Assembly (NCBI RefSeq): GCF_020165985.1
Contig: NZ_JAIUKZ010000007.1
Location: forward strand, 124,001 to 188,000
From: Bacillus sp. RAR_GA_16
GTDB taxonomy: Bacteria; Bacillota; Bacilli; Bacillales; Guptibacillaceae
Direction: 5' to 3'
Length of the DNA stretch: 64,000 bases
In this document: positions 35,461-44,539 of the stretch, piece after piece
Numbering within the stretch: position 1 is the stretch's first letter
How the letters are laid out: each line of letters begins with the position of its first letter
The notes under the pieces: generated by a model
What the model was told of the DNA's origin: nothing
Seen by the model: only the letters and a program-made list of their open reading frames with translations
Database searches by the model: none
Made by a program: the position numbers and the translations under genes

Positions 35461-35486
35461 AAAAAGCACCATTTAAGGTGCTTTTT
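35461..35486 (-). terminator. Terminator of pckA
   Basis: AAAAAGCACC/GGTGCTTTTT stem with loop ATTTAA; the minus strand continues TTT then GTATTT. Confidence 0.85.
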
Positions 35487-35493
35487 AATAAGC

Positions 35494-37077
35494 TTACACG
35501 TTAGGACCAGCATTTCTAATTTCTTCAGATACGTTTGAGAATTTCTCGAAGTTTTTAACAAATTGGGTAGCGAGTTCTTTTGCTTTTACATCATAGTTTT
35601 CTTTGTTTTTCCAAGTTTGTTTTGGTTGCAACACCTCTGCAGGTACCCCTGGACAATGAGAAGGGATATGCAACCCAAAAATCGGATCTGTGATCGTTTC
35701 GATACGATCAAGCTCTCCATTCAAAGCAGCTTGAATCATAGCTCTTGTGTAGGATAGCTTCATTCGCTTTCCTACACCATACCCGCCACCAGACCAACCA
35801 GTGTTTACAAGGAAAACCTGGACATCGTGTTCCATGATTTTCTCACCAAGCATTTCGGCATAGCGATGAGCAGGTAATGGTAAGAATGGTGCGCCGAAGC
35901 AAGTAGAGAAAGTAGCTTCGGGTGAAGTGACGCCTCTTTCGGTTCCAGCAAGCTTGCTCGTATATCCAGAAAGGAAGTGGAACATTGCTTGTTCCTTCGT
36001 TAACTTACTGATTGGTGGGAGAACACCGAAAGCGTCAGCAGTTAAAAAGATAATGGTATTAGGATGACCTGCTACGCTAGGAATCGCAATATTAGGAATG
36101 GCATCGATTGGATAAGCAGCACGGGTATTTTCAGTTAGACTCGTATTGTCGTAATCTGGCTCACGTGAATCTTTATCCATGATGACATTCTCTAATACGG
36201 TACCAAAGCGGATCGCATCCCAGATTTCAGGTTCTTTTTCTCTTGATAAGTTGATGCATTTAGCATAGCAACCGCCTTCAATATTGAAGACGCCGTTCAT
36301 GGACCATCCGTGTTCATCATCCCCTATTAGAGATCGGTGAGCGTCTGCAGAAAGCGTCGTTTTACCAGTTCCAGATAAACCGAAAAATAGGGCGACATCG
36401 CCTTCTTTACCAACGTTGGCAGAACAGTGCATTGATAGTACATCGCTCTCTGGTAATAGATAGTTCATTACGGTGAAAATGGACTTTTTGATTTCGCCCG
36501 CATATTCCGTCCCACCAATTAAAACGGTGCGCTTTTCGAAGGAAATAATAATAAACGTTTCAGAATTTGTTCCGTCAACATCAGGATCTGCTTGAAAACC
36601 AGGAGCAGAGATAACAGTAAATCCTGCTTCATGACCTTGAAGTTCTATTTCATTTGGACGTATAAAGAGTTGATGAGCAAAAAGATTATGCCAGGCATAT
36701 TCGTTAATCACCTGGATGGGTAGTCTTGATGACTGGTCAGCACCAGCAAATCCTTTGAACACATAAAGATCCTTTTTCTCACCAAGGTAATTTAATACTT
36801 TCGTGTAAAGGTTTTCAAAACTTTTTTCGGAAATTGGCTGATTAGTTTCCCAATTCACTTTGTTTTTTACGGATTCTTCGTTTACAATGAACTTGTCCCC
36901 AGGAGAACGGCCGGTGTATTTTCCGGTTTCTACTCGAAGAGCGCCGGTTGAAGAGAGCGTCCCTTCATTTTTAAATAAGGAATGTTCAACCAGTTCAGAA
37001 ACTGATAAATTCACATGTGGATTGTTCTTATTTAAGATAGCATCCAATAACGGTGAGGAGAAGGAAGCTGTTTTCAT
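35494..37077 (-). CDS. pckA: Phosphoenolpyruvate carboxykinase (ATP)
   Basis: This gluconeogenic enzyme converts oxaloacetate plus ATP to phosphoenolpyruvate and CO2. It has 527 residues, identical to B. subtilis PckA. Signatures include [31 protein letters not shown], the P-loop [13 protein letters not shown] and [15 protein letters not shown]. The start follows AAAGGATGGGTTTAACGT. It is next to metK and divergent from it, as in B. subtilis, with repeat array B inserted between. Confidence 0.95.
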   Translation of the reverse strand: MKTASFSSPLLDAILNKNNPHVNLSVSELVEHSLFKNEGTLSSTGALRVETGKYTGRSPGDKFIVNEESVKNKVNWETNQPISEKSFENLYTKVLNYLGEKKDLYVFKGFAGADQSSRLPIQVINEYAWHNLFAHQLFIRPNEIELQGHEAGFTVISAPGFQADPDVDGTNSETFIIISFEKRTVLIGGTEYAGEIKKSIFTVMNYLLPESDVLSMHCSANVGKEGDVALFFGLSGTGKTTLSADAHRSLIGDDEHGWSMNGVFNIEGGCYAKCINLSREKEPEIWDAIRFGTVLENVIMDKDSREPDYDNTSLTENTRAAYPIDAIPNIAIPSVAGHPNTIIFLTADAFGVLPPISKLTKEQAMFHFLSGYTSKLAGTERGVTSPEATFSTCFGAPFLPLPAHRYAEMLGEKIMEHDVQVFLVNTGWSGGGYGVGKRMKLSYTRAMIQAALNGELDRIETITDPIFGLHIPSHCPGVPAEVLQPKQTWKNKENYDVKAKELATQFVKNFEKFSNVSEEIRNAGPNV

Positions 37078-37312
37078 ACGTTAAACCCATCCTTTATGAA
37101 AGATTTCGTTGACTGACTTGTTTAACTCAAAAATAGTATAACACATTCATATAAATATTCTATACTAATCTATGTATTTTTGCTTGAAAAGTGAAAAAAG
37201 ACGAATACCAATTTGCTTCAACTGGCCCCTTCATAAAAAAGAAGGCTTTTTTTATGGAGAAAAATAGGCAGGGATGGAAATGAGAATTCTAGATGCTTCA
37301 TTTTGCTTTATT

Positions 37313-37899
37313 ATTGGCGGGTTGCGATAGTCAATTGTTATTCACTCGTTCGCGCACAAAAAGCGTGTTCCAGTTCAAGAGTTCCAATATCTCCGTTTCT
37401 AACCGCTCGTCTTTGCTTTTGGTGTCTAGCTGCAGCACCTAGCCTCTCGATCGCTTCACCCCATAAAATGAACACAAAGACCGTGTTCTTTTTTATGGGG
37501 CTCCAGCGCTTGTCGAGGCTAAACAGGCGCTTCCGCTTTTCGTGTCTAGCTGCAGTGGGCAGACACTCGGTCACTTCACCTTTTCATCCGAACACAAAAA
37601 CCGTGTTCAAATGAAAAGGCTCCAGTGCCTGCCGTGTCTAATCGCCCACTTTCGCTTTTCGTATCTAGCTGCGTGGGCCAAATCCTCCGGCTGTTTCGCC
37701 CAATCGAATGAGACAAAAAGCGTCTCAATCTCATGGGCTCCAACATCCTGCGGATTTAATCAGGCCCGCTCCGCTTTTGGAGAGATCCAGCTGCGACTCG
37801 CAGAAACTACGATATTTCACTCCTTCACAGGAACACAAAAAGCGTGTTCCAGTTCACGAGTTCCAATATCTCCGTTTCTAACCGCTCGTCTTCGCTTTT
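37313..37899. repeat. Repeat array B: five ~118-bp structured units
   Basis: Units run about 37313-37420 (5' half worn), 37421-37541, 37542-37660, 37661-37778 and 37779-37899. Shared boxes are TGTCTAGCTGCAG at the start, CTTCACC, ACACAAA..CGTGT, GCTCCAG and CGCTTTT at the end. The second unit is closest to the last unit of array A, and the third to A's middle unit, so arrays share unit types. Paired P1 arms differ by unit but stay complementary: AGCC..TCGA/TCGAGGCT, AGACAC/GTGTCT, AAATCC/GGATTT, AGAAAC..GATATT/AATATC..GTTTCT. The array ends six bases before the metK leader promoter. Confidence 0.88.
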
Positions 37900-37904
37900 C
37901 TTCA

Positions 37905-37933
37905 TTGACACATCCTTTTATCTGCGTTATTAT
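37905..37933 (+). promoter_or_regulatory. SigA promoter of metK leader
   Basis: TTGACA (37905-37910), 17-base spacer, TATTAT (37928-37933), 17 bases before the riboswitch P1 arm. Confidence 0.85.
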
Positions 37934-37949
37934 ATGTCGAGAATGGATA

Positions 37950-38059
37950 CTCTTATCCCGAGCAGGCGGAGGGACAGGCCCGATGAAGCTCAGCAACCAA
38001 CTCCTATACAACAGGATTAAGGTGCTAACCTGCAAGACAATAGTCTTGGAAGATAAGAG
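37950..38059 (+). promoter_or_regulatory. SAM-I riboswitch (S-box) upstream of metK
   Basis: P1 arms CTCTTATC (37950-37957) and GATAAGAG (38052-38059) enclose the conserved core: GAGGGACAGGCCCGATGAAG, CAGCAACC, and AAGGTGCTAACCTGC. This is the class I SAM aptamer. It lowers metK transcription when SAM is plentiful by allowing the downstream terminator to form. Confidence 0.95.
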
Positions 38060-38079
38060 GCGAAAGGCATGAGATACCA

Positions 38080-38117
38080 GCTCCTTTTCCCTCTTAATAG
38101 AAGGAAAGGGCTTTTTT
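38080..38117 (+). terminator. Regulated terminator of the metK SAM riboswitch
   Basis: GCTCCTTTTCC pairs with GGAAAGGGC with small bulges, followed by TTTTTT. Confidence 0.85.
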
Positions 38118-38262
38118 AATGTCGTTTTAGTTGATGACACTATAAAAAAGGTAAGACGATAAGTTATTGAATTCGTTCTCTCGTTTCGGCACAGGATAAT
38201 AGGGAAATGAGTACCGTATCCATTACACCATAATTAGATAGAACCCTTAAGGAGGTACTTGA

Positions 38263-39459
38263 GTGAGTAATCGTCGTTTGTTTACTTCTGAGTCAGTTAC
38301 AGAGGGGCATCCTGATAAAATTTCAGATCAGATTTCCGATGCCATTCTGGATGATATTCTTGCGCATGATCCAAATGCGCGCGTTGCCTGTGAAACTACA
38401 GTAACGACTGGTCTTGTTTTAGTTTCGGGTGAAATTACAACTTCACACTACGTGGATATTCCGAAAGTCGTTCGTGAAACGATTCAAACAATCGGATATA
38501 CACGTGCAAAATACGGATTTGATGCTGAAACATGTGCAGTTCTTTCTTCAATTGATGAACAGTCTGCAGATATTGCTGCCGGTGTAAATGTCGCTCTTGA
38601 AGCGCGTGAAGGCACGATGTCTGATGATGAAATTGATGCAATTGGTGCAGGTGACCAGGGACTTATGTTTGGTTACGCATGTAATGAAACAGCGGAATTA
38701 ATGCCACTTCCGATTTCTCTTGCACACAAATTAGCGCGTCGCTTGAGTGAAGTAAGAAAAGAAGAAATTCTTCCTTATCTTCGTCCTGATGGAAAAACTC
38801 AGGTTACAGTGGAATACGATGAAGCTGGAAAGCCAGTTCGCGTGGATACAATTGTTGTGTCGACACAGCACCACCCTGAAATTTCACTTGAACAAATTCA
38901 GCGTAACATTAAGGAACACGTTGTGAAGCCAGTCGTTCCTGCTGAATTAATTGATGAAGAAACAAAGTATTTCATTAATCCGACAGGACGCTTTGTTATT
39001 GGTGGACCACAAGGTGATGCAGGTTTGACAGGAAGAAAGATCATTGTGGATACTTATGGTGGTTATGCGCGTCACGGTGGCGGGGCATTCTCCGGTAAGG
39101 ATGCAACGAAAGTAGACCGTTCTGCTGCATATGCAGCTCGCTACGTTGCAAAGAACCTTGTAGCAGCAGGTCTTGCAGATCGTTGTGAAGTTCAGCTTGC
39201 TTACGCGATTGGTGTCGCTCAGCCTGTATCGATTGCGATTGATACGTTTGGCACTGGAAAAGTTTCAGAGGAACGACTCGTGGAGCTAGTAAGAGAGAAC
39301 TTTGACCTTCGTCCTGCAGGCATTATTAAGATGCTTGATCTTCGTCGCCCTATTTATAAGCAAACGGCTGCGTATGGTCATTTTGGACGTACGGACATTG
39401 AGCTTCCTTGGGAGCAAACGGATCGTTCAGAATCTCTTAAACAGGGTGCGGGAATTTAA
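38263..39459 (+). CDS. metK: S-adenosylmethionine synthetase
   Basis: This enzyme makes SAM from methionine and ATP. It has 398 residues with [16 protein letters not shown], the [12 protein letters not shown] loop and the phosphate-binding [16 protein letters not shown]. The start is GTG 38263 after AAGGAGGTACTTGA. It is controlled by the SAM riboswitch upstream and is a single gene ending in a terminator. Confidence 0.96.
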   Translation: MSNRRLFTSESVTEGHPDKISDQISDAILDDILAHDPNARVACETTVTTGLVLVSGEITTSHYVDIPKVVRETIQTIGYTRAKYGFDAETCAVLSSIDEQSADIAAGVNVALEAREGTMSDDEIDAIGAGDQGLMFGYACNETAELMPLPISLAHKLARRLSEVRKEEILPYLRPDGKTQVTVEYDEAGKPVRVDTIVVSTQHHPEISLEQIQRNIKEHVVKPVVPAELIDEETKYFINPTGRFVIGGPQGDAGLTGRKIIVDTYGGYARHGGGAFSGKDATKVDRSAAYAARYVAKNLVAAGLADRCEVQLAYAIGVAQPVSIAIDTFGTGKVSEERLVELVRENFDLRPAGIIKMLDLRRPIYKQTAAYGHFGRTDIELPWEQTDRSESLKQGAGI

Positions 39460-39470
39460 TAAATGATGAA

Positions 39471-39496
39471 AAGAGGCCGCTGGTCTCTTTTTTTTT
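39471..39496 (+). terminator. Terminator of metK
   Basis: AAGAGGCC/GGTCTCTT stem with a 3-base loop, then seven T. Confidence 0.82.
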
Positions 39497-39519
39497 GTCT
39501 TTATTTATTCACTGGGGGC

Positions 39520-39650
39520 GTATCGAAATGATTCTGTGAACCGGAGCGGGGGCGAGAGAGGGGGCGCGCCGGTTACTAGAATGCTTTCTCATGCATAAAT
39601 GGGGGAGAAAGTGTGACAGGTCGTTAAGTAAAAATTCGTCACACTTTCTT
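39520..39650. other. Intergenic region with G-rich tract and 11-bp inverted repeat
   Basis: AACCGG and CCGGTT (about 39538-39576) flank a G-rich stretch with two runs of five G. Further on, GAAAGTGTGAC and GTCACACTTTC form a perfect 11-bp inverted repeat (about 39609-39650) with a 20-base loop that reaches the stop of the minus-strand gene. Neither has a T tract. No gene is seen. The G-rich tract is unlike the A/T-rich surroundings. Confidence 0.55.
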
Positions 39651-40981
39651 TACTGAATGGATTGTACTGAAATGGATCCCAACCCTTTATAAATATTCGG
39701 TCGTCCAATTGAACAGTAAATCAAATCATAGGTATTGGCAATGATTCGCATTTCATCGAGCGTATATAAGTTATGACCATCTACAATCAAAGGAAGGTTG
39801 AGTCCTTTAATGATTTTTCCCCAGTTCAGTTGTTTAACGGACACTCGTTCACTCATTAATAAAAGGGCATCACATCCTTGGACTGATTCGTAAATGGTAT
39901 CCTTCTCGTTTTCTTGTTTGCCTCTCGTTTTTTCAGTATCAAACTGTTGAACAGAAGCACCTTCCTCTCTTAATTTCTTGATGACGAACTCATAAGGTGG
40001 AAGGGCTGGTAAAGCTTTCACGGTAGATGAAGTAAAAATAGCAATTTTAGCACCTTGGAGAGTACCTAGGAAATCTTTTAATTTCTGAATTAATCGTTCT
40101 GGTTGATATTGATCGATTTCTTCAAGGGCTTTAAACATTCGATTTGCAGAAGAAGATTCTTTGATCATTGAACGAAATGAAGCAAGTTCTACTAAGGTAT
40201 CGGTACCTAGAAAAGAAGATCCAGGATGAAGAGAGTGCTCAGTAAATTGAGGGGTCTTTGGTAATGCCCCCTGGATCAATTCGACGTCACCCCCATACTT
40301 TTCTGCCGCCCCCGCGATCATAGTGAGACACGAAGTTTGCAACGATTGATACGTATGATAAGCGTATCTCATTAGTTCTGCGCTAGAATGGTCCATATAT
40401 TGAAGAGGTGCAGAGATCGGTTCATAGAATGTTTCCATAGCCCGACATGCTCGAAGTGAAGAAGTTCCGATAATAATTTGAGAAGGGGACATAAAATCTT
40501 TTACTGCTGAGCCTTTTCGAATAAAGTCAGGATTGCTTACAACATCGAAGGAGCGATCAGACACATCCTGTTCGATAAGTATGTCTTCTACTTTTGAAGC
40601 TGTTCCTGGGGGAACGTTACTTTTAATAATGAAGGTTTTATGCTTTTTAATTGTAAGAGCAATTTTTCTTATAAATCGAAAGAAACAAGTAAGATCGGGA
40701 TTTTCTTGCTTATCAACTGAAATAGGCTCTGTGAACACAAGAATGTCTGCTTCAGAAGCGGCTGTTAATCGGTTAACAGAGAAAGTTAATTTGCCAGCTT
40801 TTTTAGCTTCTGTCAATCTTTCTAACAATCCTTCTTCTTCCACTGGCATCTCACCTGTATGAAGTGCATCGATTTGATTTCGGTCCTCATCGGTACAAAC
40901 GACATCGTGACCATGCGAGGCGAAAATCGCTGATGCGGTTAATCCAATTTCATTTGTACCAAATACAGCAAGCTTCATCAT
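39650..40981 (-). CDS. UDP-glucose dehydrogenase homologue with altered active site
   Basis: This 443-residue protein has the three-domain UDP-glucose/GDP-mannose dehydrogenase architecture: an N-terminal Rossmann domain (KLAVFGTNEIGLTASAIF), VVSNPDFIRKGSAVKDFMSP, and a C-terminal UDP-binding domain. The motif that should read GxGFGGSCFPKD is HPGSSFLGTDTLVEL: Asp261 stands where the catalytic Cys belongs, and the following PKD is lost. The helix normally carrying the catalytic Lys and Asn reads ELMRYAYHTYQSLQ, with Arg and His instead. It is unlikely to oxidise UDP-glucose and may be regulatory or carry a new activity. It lies 11 bases downstream of the glycosyltransferase and starts after AAAGGAGAAAA. 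Confidence 0.8.
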   Translation of the reverse strand: MMKLAVFGTNEIGLTASAIFASHGHDVVCTDEDRNQIDALHTGEMPVEEEGLLERLTEAKKAGKLTFSVNRLTAASEADILVFTEPISVDKQENPDLTCFFRFIRKIALTIKKHKTFIIKSNVPPGTASKVEDILIEQDVSDRSFDVVSNPDFIRKGSAVKDFMSPSQIIIGTSSLRACRAMETFYEPISAPLQYMDHSSAELMRYAYHTYQSLQTSCLTMIAGAAEKYGGDVELIQGALPKTPQFTEHSLHPGSSFLGTDTLVELASFRSMIKESSSANRMFKALEEIDQYQPERLIQKLKDFLGTLQGAKIAIFTSSTVKALPALPPYEFVIKKLREEGASVQQFDTEKTRGKQENEKDTIYESVQGCDALLLMSERVSVKQLNWGKIIKGLNLPLIVDGHNLYTLDEMRIIANTYDLIYCSIGRPNIYKGLGSISVQSIQ

Positions 40982-40992
40982 TTTTCTCCTTT

Positions 40993-42138
40993 CTATGCGT
41001 ATTGAGCAAGTTTATTAACTCCGATTGTTTTCTCATAATCCTCTAGTAATCGTCCGAAGATCGCATCCCAGGATTGAGAAAGTGCATAACGTCGTCCCTC
41101 ATATCCCATCATCCTTCGTTCCGTATCGTCTGATAAGAGTCTTTTGATGGCGTTAATGTATTCGTCCTCTTTATTAGGAGAGCAGAAAATCCCATTTCGT
41201 TCACCTGACACAACGTCGGTTAACCCTCCTGCATTTGCGGCGATAACAGGAGTTCCTGAGGCGAGAGACTCTAGTGCGACGTTTCCGAACGTTTCAGTAG
41301 CTGATGGAAAGATGAAGAGATCTGAAGTGGCATATAGCTCTGCTAACTCTGCCCCTTCTTTATAACCGGTAAATGTCACATTACTAGGGACGTTTCCTTT
41401 GAATTGTGACATAGCTGGTCCGTCGCCAACTACCAACCATCTTGTTTGTTGCTTTAGTTCTTCTGGTAGTTTCCACATGATTTTTTGTAACGTTTCAAGA
41501 TTTTTTTCTGGAGCTAGTCGACTAACAAACAGGAGAAGATACTTTTCCTGAACGTTGTATCGTTCTCGTACTGATTGATCTTTTCTAAGGGGAGAAAAGT
41601 GTTCACAGTTAACTCCTCTTCTCCAAAGCTTTAGGTTTTGAAACCCTTTCTCTTTTAACCGATTACGCGTTTCATTAGACGGAACAAAGGTGCTCGAGAA
41701 TGGCTGGTGAAACCATGTTAAATACTTCCACATAACAGGGGAAAACCATTCCAGGTAATAATGTTTTAGATAGTCATCAAAATTAGTGTGGTAGGAAGCA
41801 ACCATTGGTATATGATTTTTTTTGCCATAGTGCAACCCGCACATACCAATATTAAACGGTGTTGCAATATGGAGAAGGTCCGGGTTAAACCCTTGAAGCT
41901 GATTACGGATAAGACTTAATTTAGGAAGGGCAATGCGGCATTCGGGATATAGGAAAAACTTCATACTTGTAAATCGATGAACATTACTTGTGAACAGGTC
42001 TTCATCTGCCTGACAGTCGGGTGCGAAAAGCATATAATCGACATGCTGACGATCCATATATGTGGTTAACTTACCGAGTGTGCGAGAAACCCCATTGACC
42101 TGTGGATAATACGTATCAGTAAACAGTGCAAGCTTCAT
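40993..42138 (-). CDS. GT4-family glycosyltransferase (mannosyl/glucosyl-lipid type)
   Basis: This 381-residue GT-B glycosyltransferase begins KLALFTDTYYPQVNGVSRTL, typical of GT4 enzymes that act on diacylglycerol or phosphatidylinositol-like lipids. Donor-site motifs are SRLAPEKNLETL, VVGDGP and the EX7E region PSATETFGNVALESLASGTP. Acceptor and sugar cannot be fixed from sequence. It sits between a PAP2 phosphatase and the UGD homologue on the same strand, so a membrane glycolipid or polymer role is likely. The start follows GAGGGAGGACTATCC. Confidence 0.85.
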   Translation of the reverse strand: MKLALFTDTYYPQVNGVSRTLGKLTTYMDRQHVDYMLFAPDCQADEDLFTSNVHRFTSMKFFLYPECRIALPKLSLIRNQLQGFNPDLLHIATPFNIGMCGLHYGKKNHIPMVASYHTNFDDYLKHYYLEWFSPVMWKYLTWFHQPFSSTFVPSNETRNRLKEKGFQNLKLWRRGVNCEHFSPLRKDQSVRERYNVQEKYLLLFVSRLAPEKNLETLQKIMWKLPEELKQQTRWLVVGDGPAMSQFKGNVPSNVTFTGYKEGAELAELYATSDLFIFPSATETFGNVALESLASGTPVIAANAGGLTDVVSGERNGIFCSPNKEDEYINAIKRLLSDDTERRMMGYEGRRYALSQSWDAIFGRLLEDYEKTIGVNKLAQYA

Positions 42139-42155
42139 GGATAGTCCTCCCTCTT

Positions 42156-42683
42156 CTAACCTAATATGAGTGTTGAAAGAATGCCTGATCCACCACCAAG
42201 TAGTACACCAACGAGAACATCAGAAGGATAATGATGACCTAAGTAGATCCGCGATAAGGCAACTAGACCCCCAAGAGCAAGAAGGGGGAGAGCTAGTGAA
42301 GGAAGATGAAAAACAAATGGAGTCAGAACAGAAAAAATCGCTGTCGTATGACCGGAAGGAAAAGAATGGTCTTTCAGAGGGTAGACGAGCATCTTTGTTT
42401 CTGGCATGGCCAGATATGGACGGTGTCTTGGATAATGTTTTTTAATAAAATGAACAGGTAGATGACTTGCAGCAAGGGCAAAGGCAGCTTGCAATCCCCA
42501 GATTTTAAGAGGAGCGGGTAACAAAATAAGTAACAAAAGCGTGCTTATTATGGTTGCTCTAGCACCACCTGCATGTGTAACAAAACCAAAAAGAGATGTC
42601 AGATACCTTGAATGACACGTTAAATTTACGAATCGAAATACCGTACACTCTCGCTCATAAAGCCATCCAACCATTTTACTCAA
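42156..42683 (-). CDS. PAP2-family membrane phosphatase
   Basis: This 175-residue integral membrane phosphatase has the three lipid-phosphatase signatures: KKHYPRHRP, SFPSGHTTA and SRIYLGHHYPSDV. The family includes undecaprenyl-diphosphate and phosphatidate phosphatases. The start is TTG (42683) after GGGGGATTC. It is the first gene of the three-gene unit with the GT4 enzyme (18 bases between) and the UGD homologue. Confidence 0.87.
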   Translation of the reverse strand: MSKMVGWLYERECTVFRFVNLTCHSRYLTSLFGFVTHAGGARATIISTLLLLILLPAPLKIWGLQAAFALAASHLPVHFIKKHYPRHRPYLAMPETKMLVYPLKDHSFPSGHTTAIFSVLTPFVFHLPSLALPLLALGGLVALSRIYLGHHYPSDVLVGVLLGGGSGILSTLILG

Positions 42684-42780
42684 AAAGAATCCCCCTTCAA
42701 CCTATGTGTTACCTTAAGCATATAGCAGAACTTTAATGCCACTATTAACGAAATCTTAAGGTATTGTTAAAACCAAACAA

Positions 42781-42812
42781 AAAAGACCAGGAATCACTTC
42801 CCTGATCTTTTT
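42781..42812. terminator. Terminator at 3' end of the 75-residue membrane protein gene
   Basis: AAAAAAGACCAGG and CCTGATCTTTTTT enclose AATCACTTC; A/T tracts on both sides. Confidence 0.8.
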
Positions 42813-42814
42813 TG

Positions 42815-43033
42815 TCAAATTAACGTAAAATAGATAACGTAGCCAATGGCTAATGCTGTTGCGATGATGTAAACAAGAAAAATGGGGTTACTAAAAAAAG
42901 AAGACTTCACACGCGCATTTCCTTGATTATCATATTCACCTTTTTGATTTTGTCCAAGCCTGTACGTCATAAATGCGCCAATTAACAAGGTGATGACGAC
43001 GAGCACGATCAAGACCATTGTCATTTTGTACAC
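42815..43033 (-). CDS. Small two-span membrane protein
   Basis: About 72 residues with membrane spans MVLIVLVVITLLIGAFMTY and PIFLVYIIATALAIGYVIYF joined by a polar loop (RLGQNQKGEYDNQGNARVKS). GTG 43033 follows CGAGGTGGCTTTC; the frame also opens at GTG 43042, inside that site. No family recognised. Other Bacillaceae have similar small proteins near ytoA, but I cannot confirm identity. Confidence 0.6.
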   Translation of the reverse strand: MYKMTMVLIVLVVITLLIGAFMTYRLGQNQKGEYDNQGNARVKSSFFSNPIFLVYIIATALAIGYVIYFTLI

Positions 43034-43103
43034 GAAAGCCACCTCGATCCATTAGGATTGTATTGGTAACTTTCCTCAAACAAACGACAAATATGCGCGG
43101 TTT

Positions 43104-43637
43104 CTAGATCGGCTTCTGCTCTTTGTAATAAGCTGCTTTTTCGACATATTCCCTGCGAATTCTGTTCATGTCCTTCACATCATCTTCTGTTAACGTTCGC
43201 ACGACTTTTGCGGGTCTGCCAAAAGCAAGAGAGTGAGGTGGAATTTTCTTTCCGGGCGGGACGAGACTTCCAGCACCGATAAAAGAACCTTCACCAATCT
43301 CAGCTCCGTCAAGAACGATGGATCCCATTCCGATCAGGGCGTTCTTACGAATGACACTGCTATGAAGGATAACTTGATGACCAATTGTAACACCGTCCTC
43401 AAGAATGAGTTTCTTATTTGGACTCTGATGGAGAACGCAATTATCTTGGATATTAACTCTTTTGCCAATTTCTGTTGGAGCAACATCACCACGAATCGTG
43501 GTGTTAAACCAGACGCTACTATGTTCTTCGATTGTCACATCACCTGTAATGGTAGTATAATCCGCAATATAGACTGTTTCATGAATCTGAGGTTTTTTGT
43601 CGTGATAAGCATAGAGCATTCCAATCCCAACTTTCAT
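43104..43637 (-). CDS. ytoA: Gamma-class carbonic anhydrase-like protein YtoA
   Basis: This left-handed beta-helix (hexapeptide repeat) protein of about 171-177 residues has the three-histidine zinc pattern: LHQSPN and GHQVILHS. The RGDVAPTEIGKRVNIQDNC stretch is typical of gamma carbonic anhydrases. Enzymatic activity in Bacillus YtoA is not assured. The start may be the ATG at 43637 or the one six codons later (MLYAYHDKKPQIHE); neither has an ideal ribosome site. It is divergent from ytpA with almost no spacer. Confidence 0.85.
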   Translation of the reverse strand: MKVGIGMLYAYHDKKPQIHETVYIADYTTITGDVTIEEHSSVWFNTTIRGDVAPTEIGKRVNIQDNCVLHQSPNKKLILEDGVTIGHQVILHSSVIRKNALIGMGSIVLDGAEIGEGSFIGAGSLVPPGKKIPPHSLAFGRPAKVVRTLTEDDVKDMNRIRREYVEKAAYYKEQKPI

Positions 43638-43709
43638 TTAGTATAGATGAAATCCTTTTCAAAAGTAGTGTATCAAAAAGACCGGACCTACATAAGGGGG
43701 CTTATTTTC

Positions 43710-44522
43710 ATGCGAATAAAAGAAACGGAATATGCAAAAGGGGTTATTGTATTAGTTCATGGTGCAAATGAGCACCATCGTAGATATGATTGGCTCGTTT
43801 CACAGTGGATTGAAGCAGGTTACCACGTTGTGCTTGGGGATCTACCTGGTCAAGGCGAGAGTACAAGAAGACGAGGGCATATTGATTCATTTAACCAATA
43901 TATCGAAACCATTGATAAATGGATTAAGAGAGCTCATGACTACCAGCTACCTGTATTTTTACTAGGGCACAGTATGGGAGGGCTTGCTTCCATTCGAACG
44001 ATTATGGAAAAAAGACCATCTCTTACAGGAGTCATTTTATCATCGCCTTGTATCGGTCTTATGAATCCACCGAACAAAGGCGTTGATTTTCTATCCAAAG
44101 TATTAAATCCAATTGTTCCTTCCCTGAGATTAAATTCGAAGCTAGAGCCGAATATTGGGACGAGAAATCCGGAATTTCATAAACGCGATCAAGAAGATCC
44201 TTTAATGGTTCAAAAAGTATCTGTAAGATGGTATCGTGAACTTCTTAAGGCGATGAAGATAGCCAATGAAGGCGCAAAAACGTTTTCTAATTTACCACTA
44301 CTTGTTTTGCAAGGTGGCGACGATCGAATTGTCGATAAACATGCCGTTATTTCCTGGTTCAATCGAATCCCTTTAACAGAGAAAGCTTATAAAGAGTGGG
44401 ATGGGTTTTATCATGAAGTGTTCAACGAACCAGACCGTGAAGCTGTTTTTCAAACGGCTAAATCATTTGTTGAATTAAAACTTGAATTACTAGAGCGTAA
44501 GGAAAATAAGGTAAATAATTAA
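43710..44522 (+). CDS. ytpA: Alpha/beta hydrolase YtpA (lysophospholipase/monoacylglycerol lipase)
   Basis: This 270-residue serine hydrolase has VLVHGANEHHRRYDWL, GDLPGQGESTRRRGHIDSF, nucleophile elbow GHSMGGLAS and late Asp/His in GGDDRIVDKH and GFYHEVFNE. The frame opens at 43647, but ATG 43710, after AAGGGGGCTTATTTTC, aligns with the B. subtilis start. B. subtilis YtpA is a lysophospholipase linked with ytpB in an operon. Here ytpB follows 17 bases later. Confidence 0.88.
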   Translation: MRIKETEYAKGVIVLVHGANEHHRRYDWLVSQWIEAGYHVVLGDLPGQGESTRRRGHIDSFNQYIETIDKWIKRAHDYQLPVFLLGHSMGGLASIRTIMEKRPSLTGVILSSPCIGLMNPPNKGVDFLSKVLNPIVPSLRLNSKLEPNIGTRNPEFHKRDQEDPLMVQKVSVRWYRELLKAMKIANEGAKTFSNLPLLVLQGGDDRIVDKHAVISWFNRIPLTEKAYKEWDGFYHEVFNEPDREAVFQTAKSFVELKLELLERKENKVNN

Positions 44523-44539
44523 TACAGGAGTGGGATCAC

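Noticed and set aside
35393-35540. Short plus-strand ORF (MSVGVPIKNQVDELKKDYNK...) running into the pckA terminator
   Set aside because: The ATG sits directly on its only purine-rich stretch and the frame runs through the pckA terminator and 3' end; not credible as a gene.
14052-37899. Arrays A and B as CRISPR arrays or integron attC cassettes
   Set aside because: Units are ~118 bp with internally paired variable parts and no short identical repeat/unique spacer pattern. No cas gene or integrase is present and the attC core GTTRRRY was not found.
37303-38072. Overlapping ORFs of 78-176 residues on both strands across array B and into the metK riboswitch
   Set aside because: They are repeat and riboswitch sequence, with unit-periodic peptide repeats and no start signals.
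43233-43646. 137-residue plus-strand ORF opposite ytoA
   Set aside because: Antisense shadow of a clearly conserved beta-helix gene, without a ribosome site.
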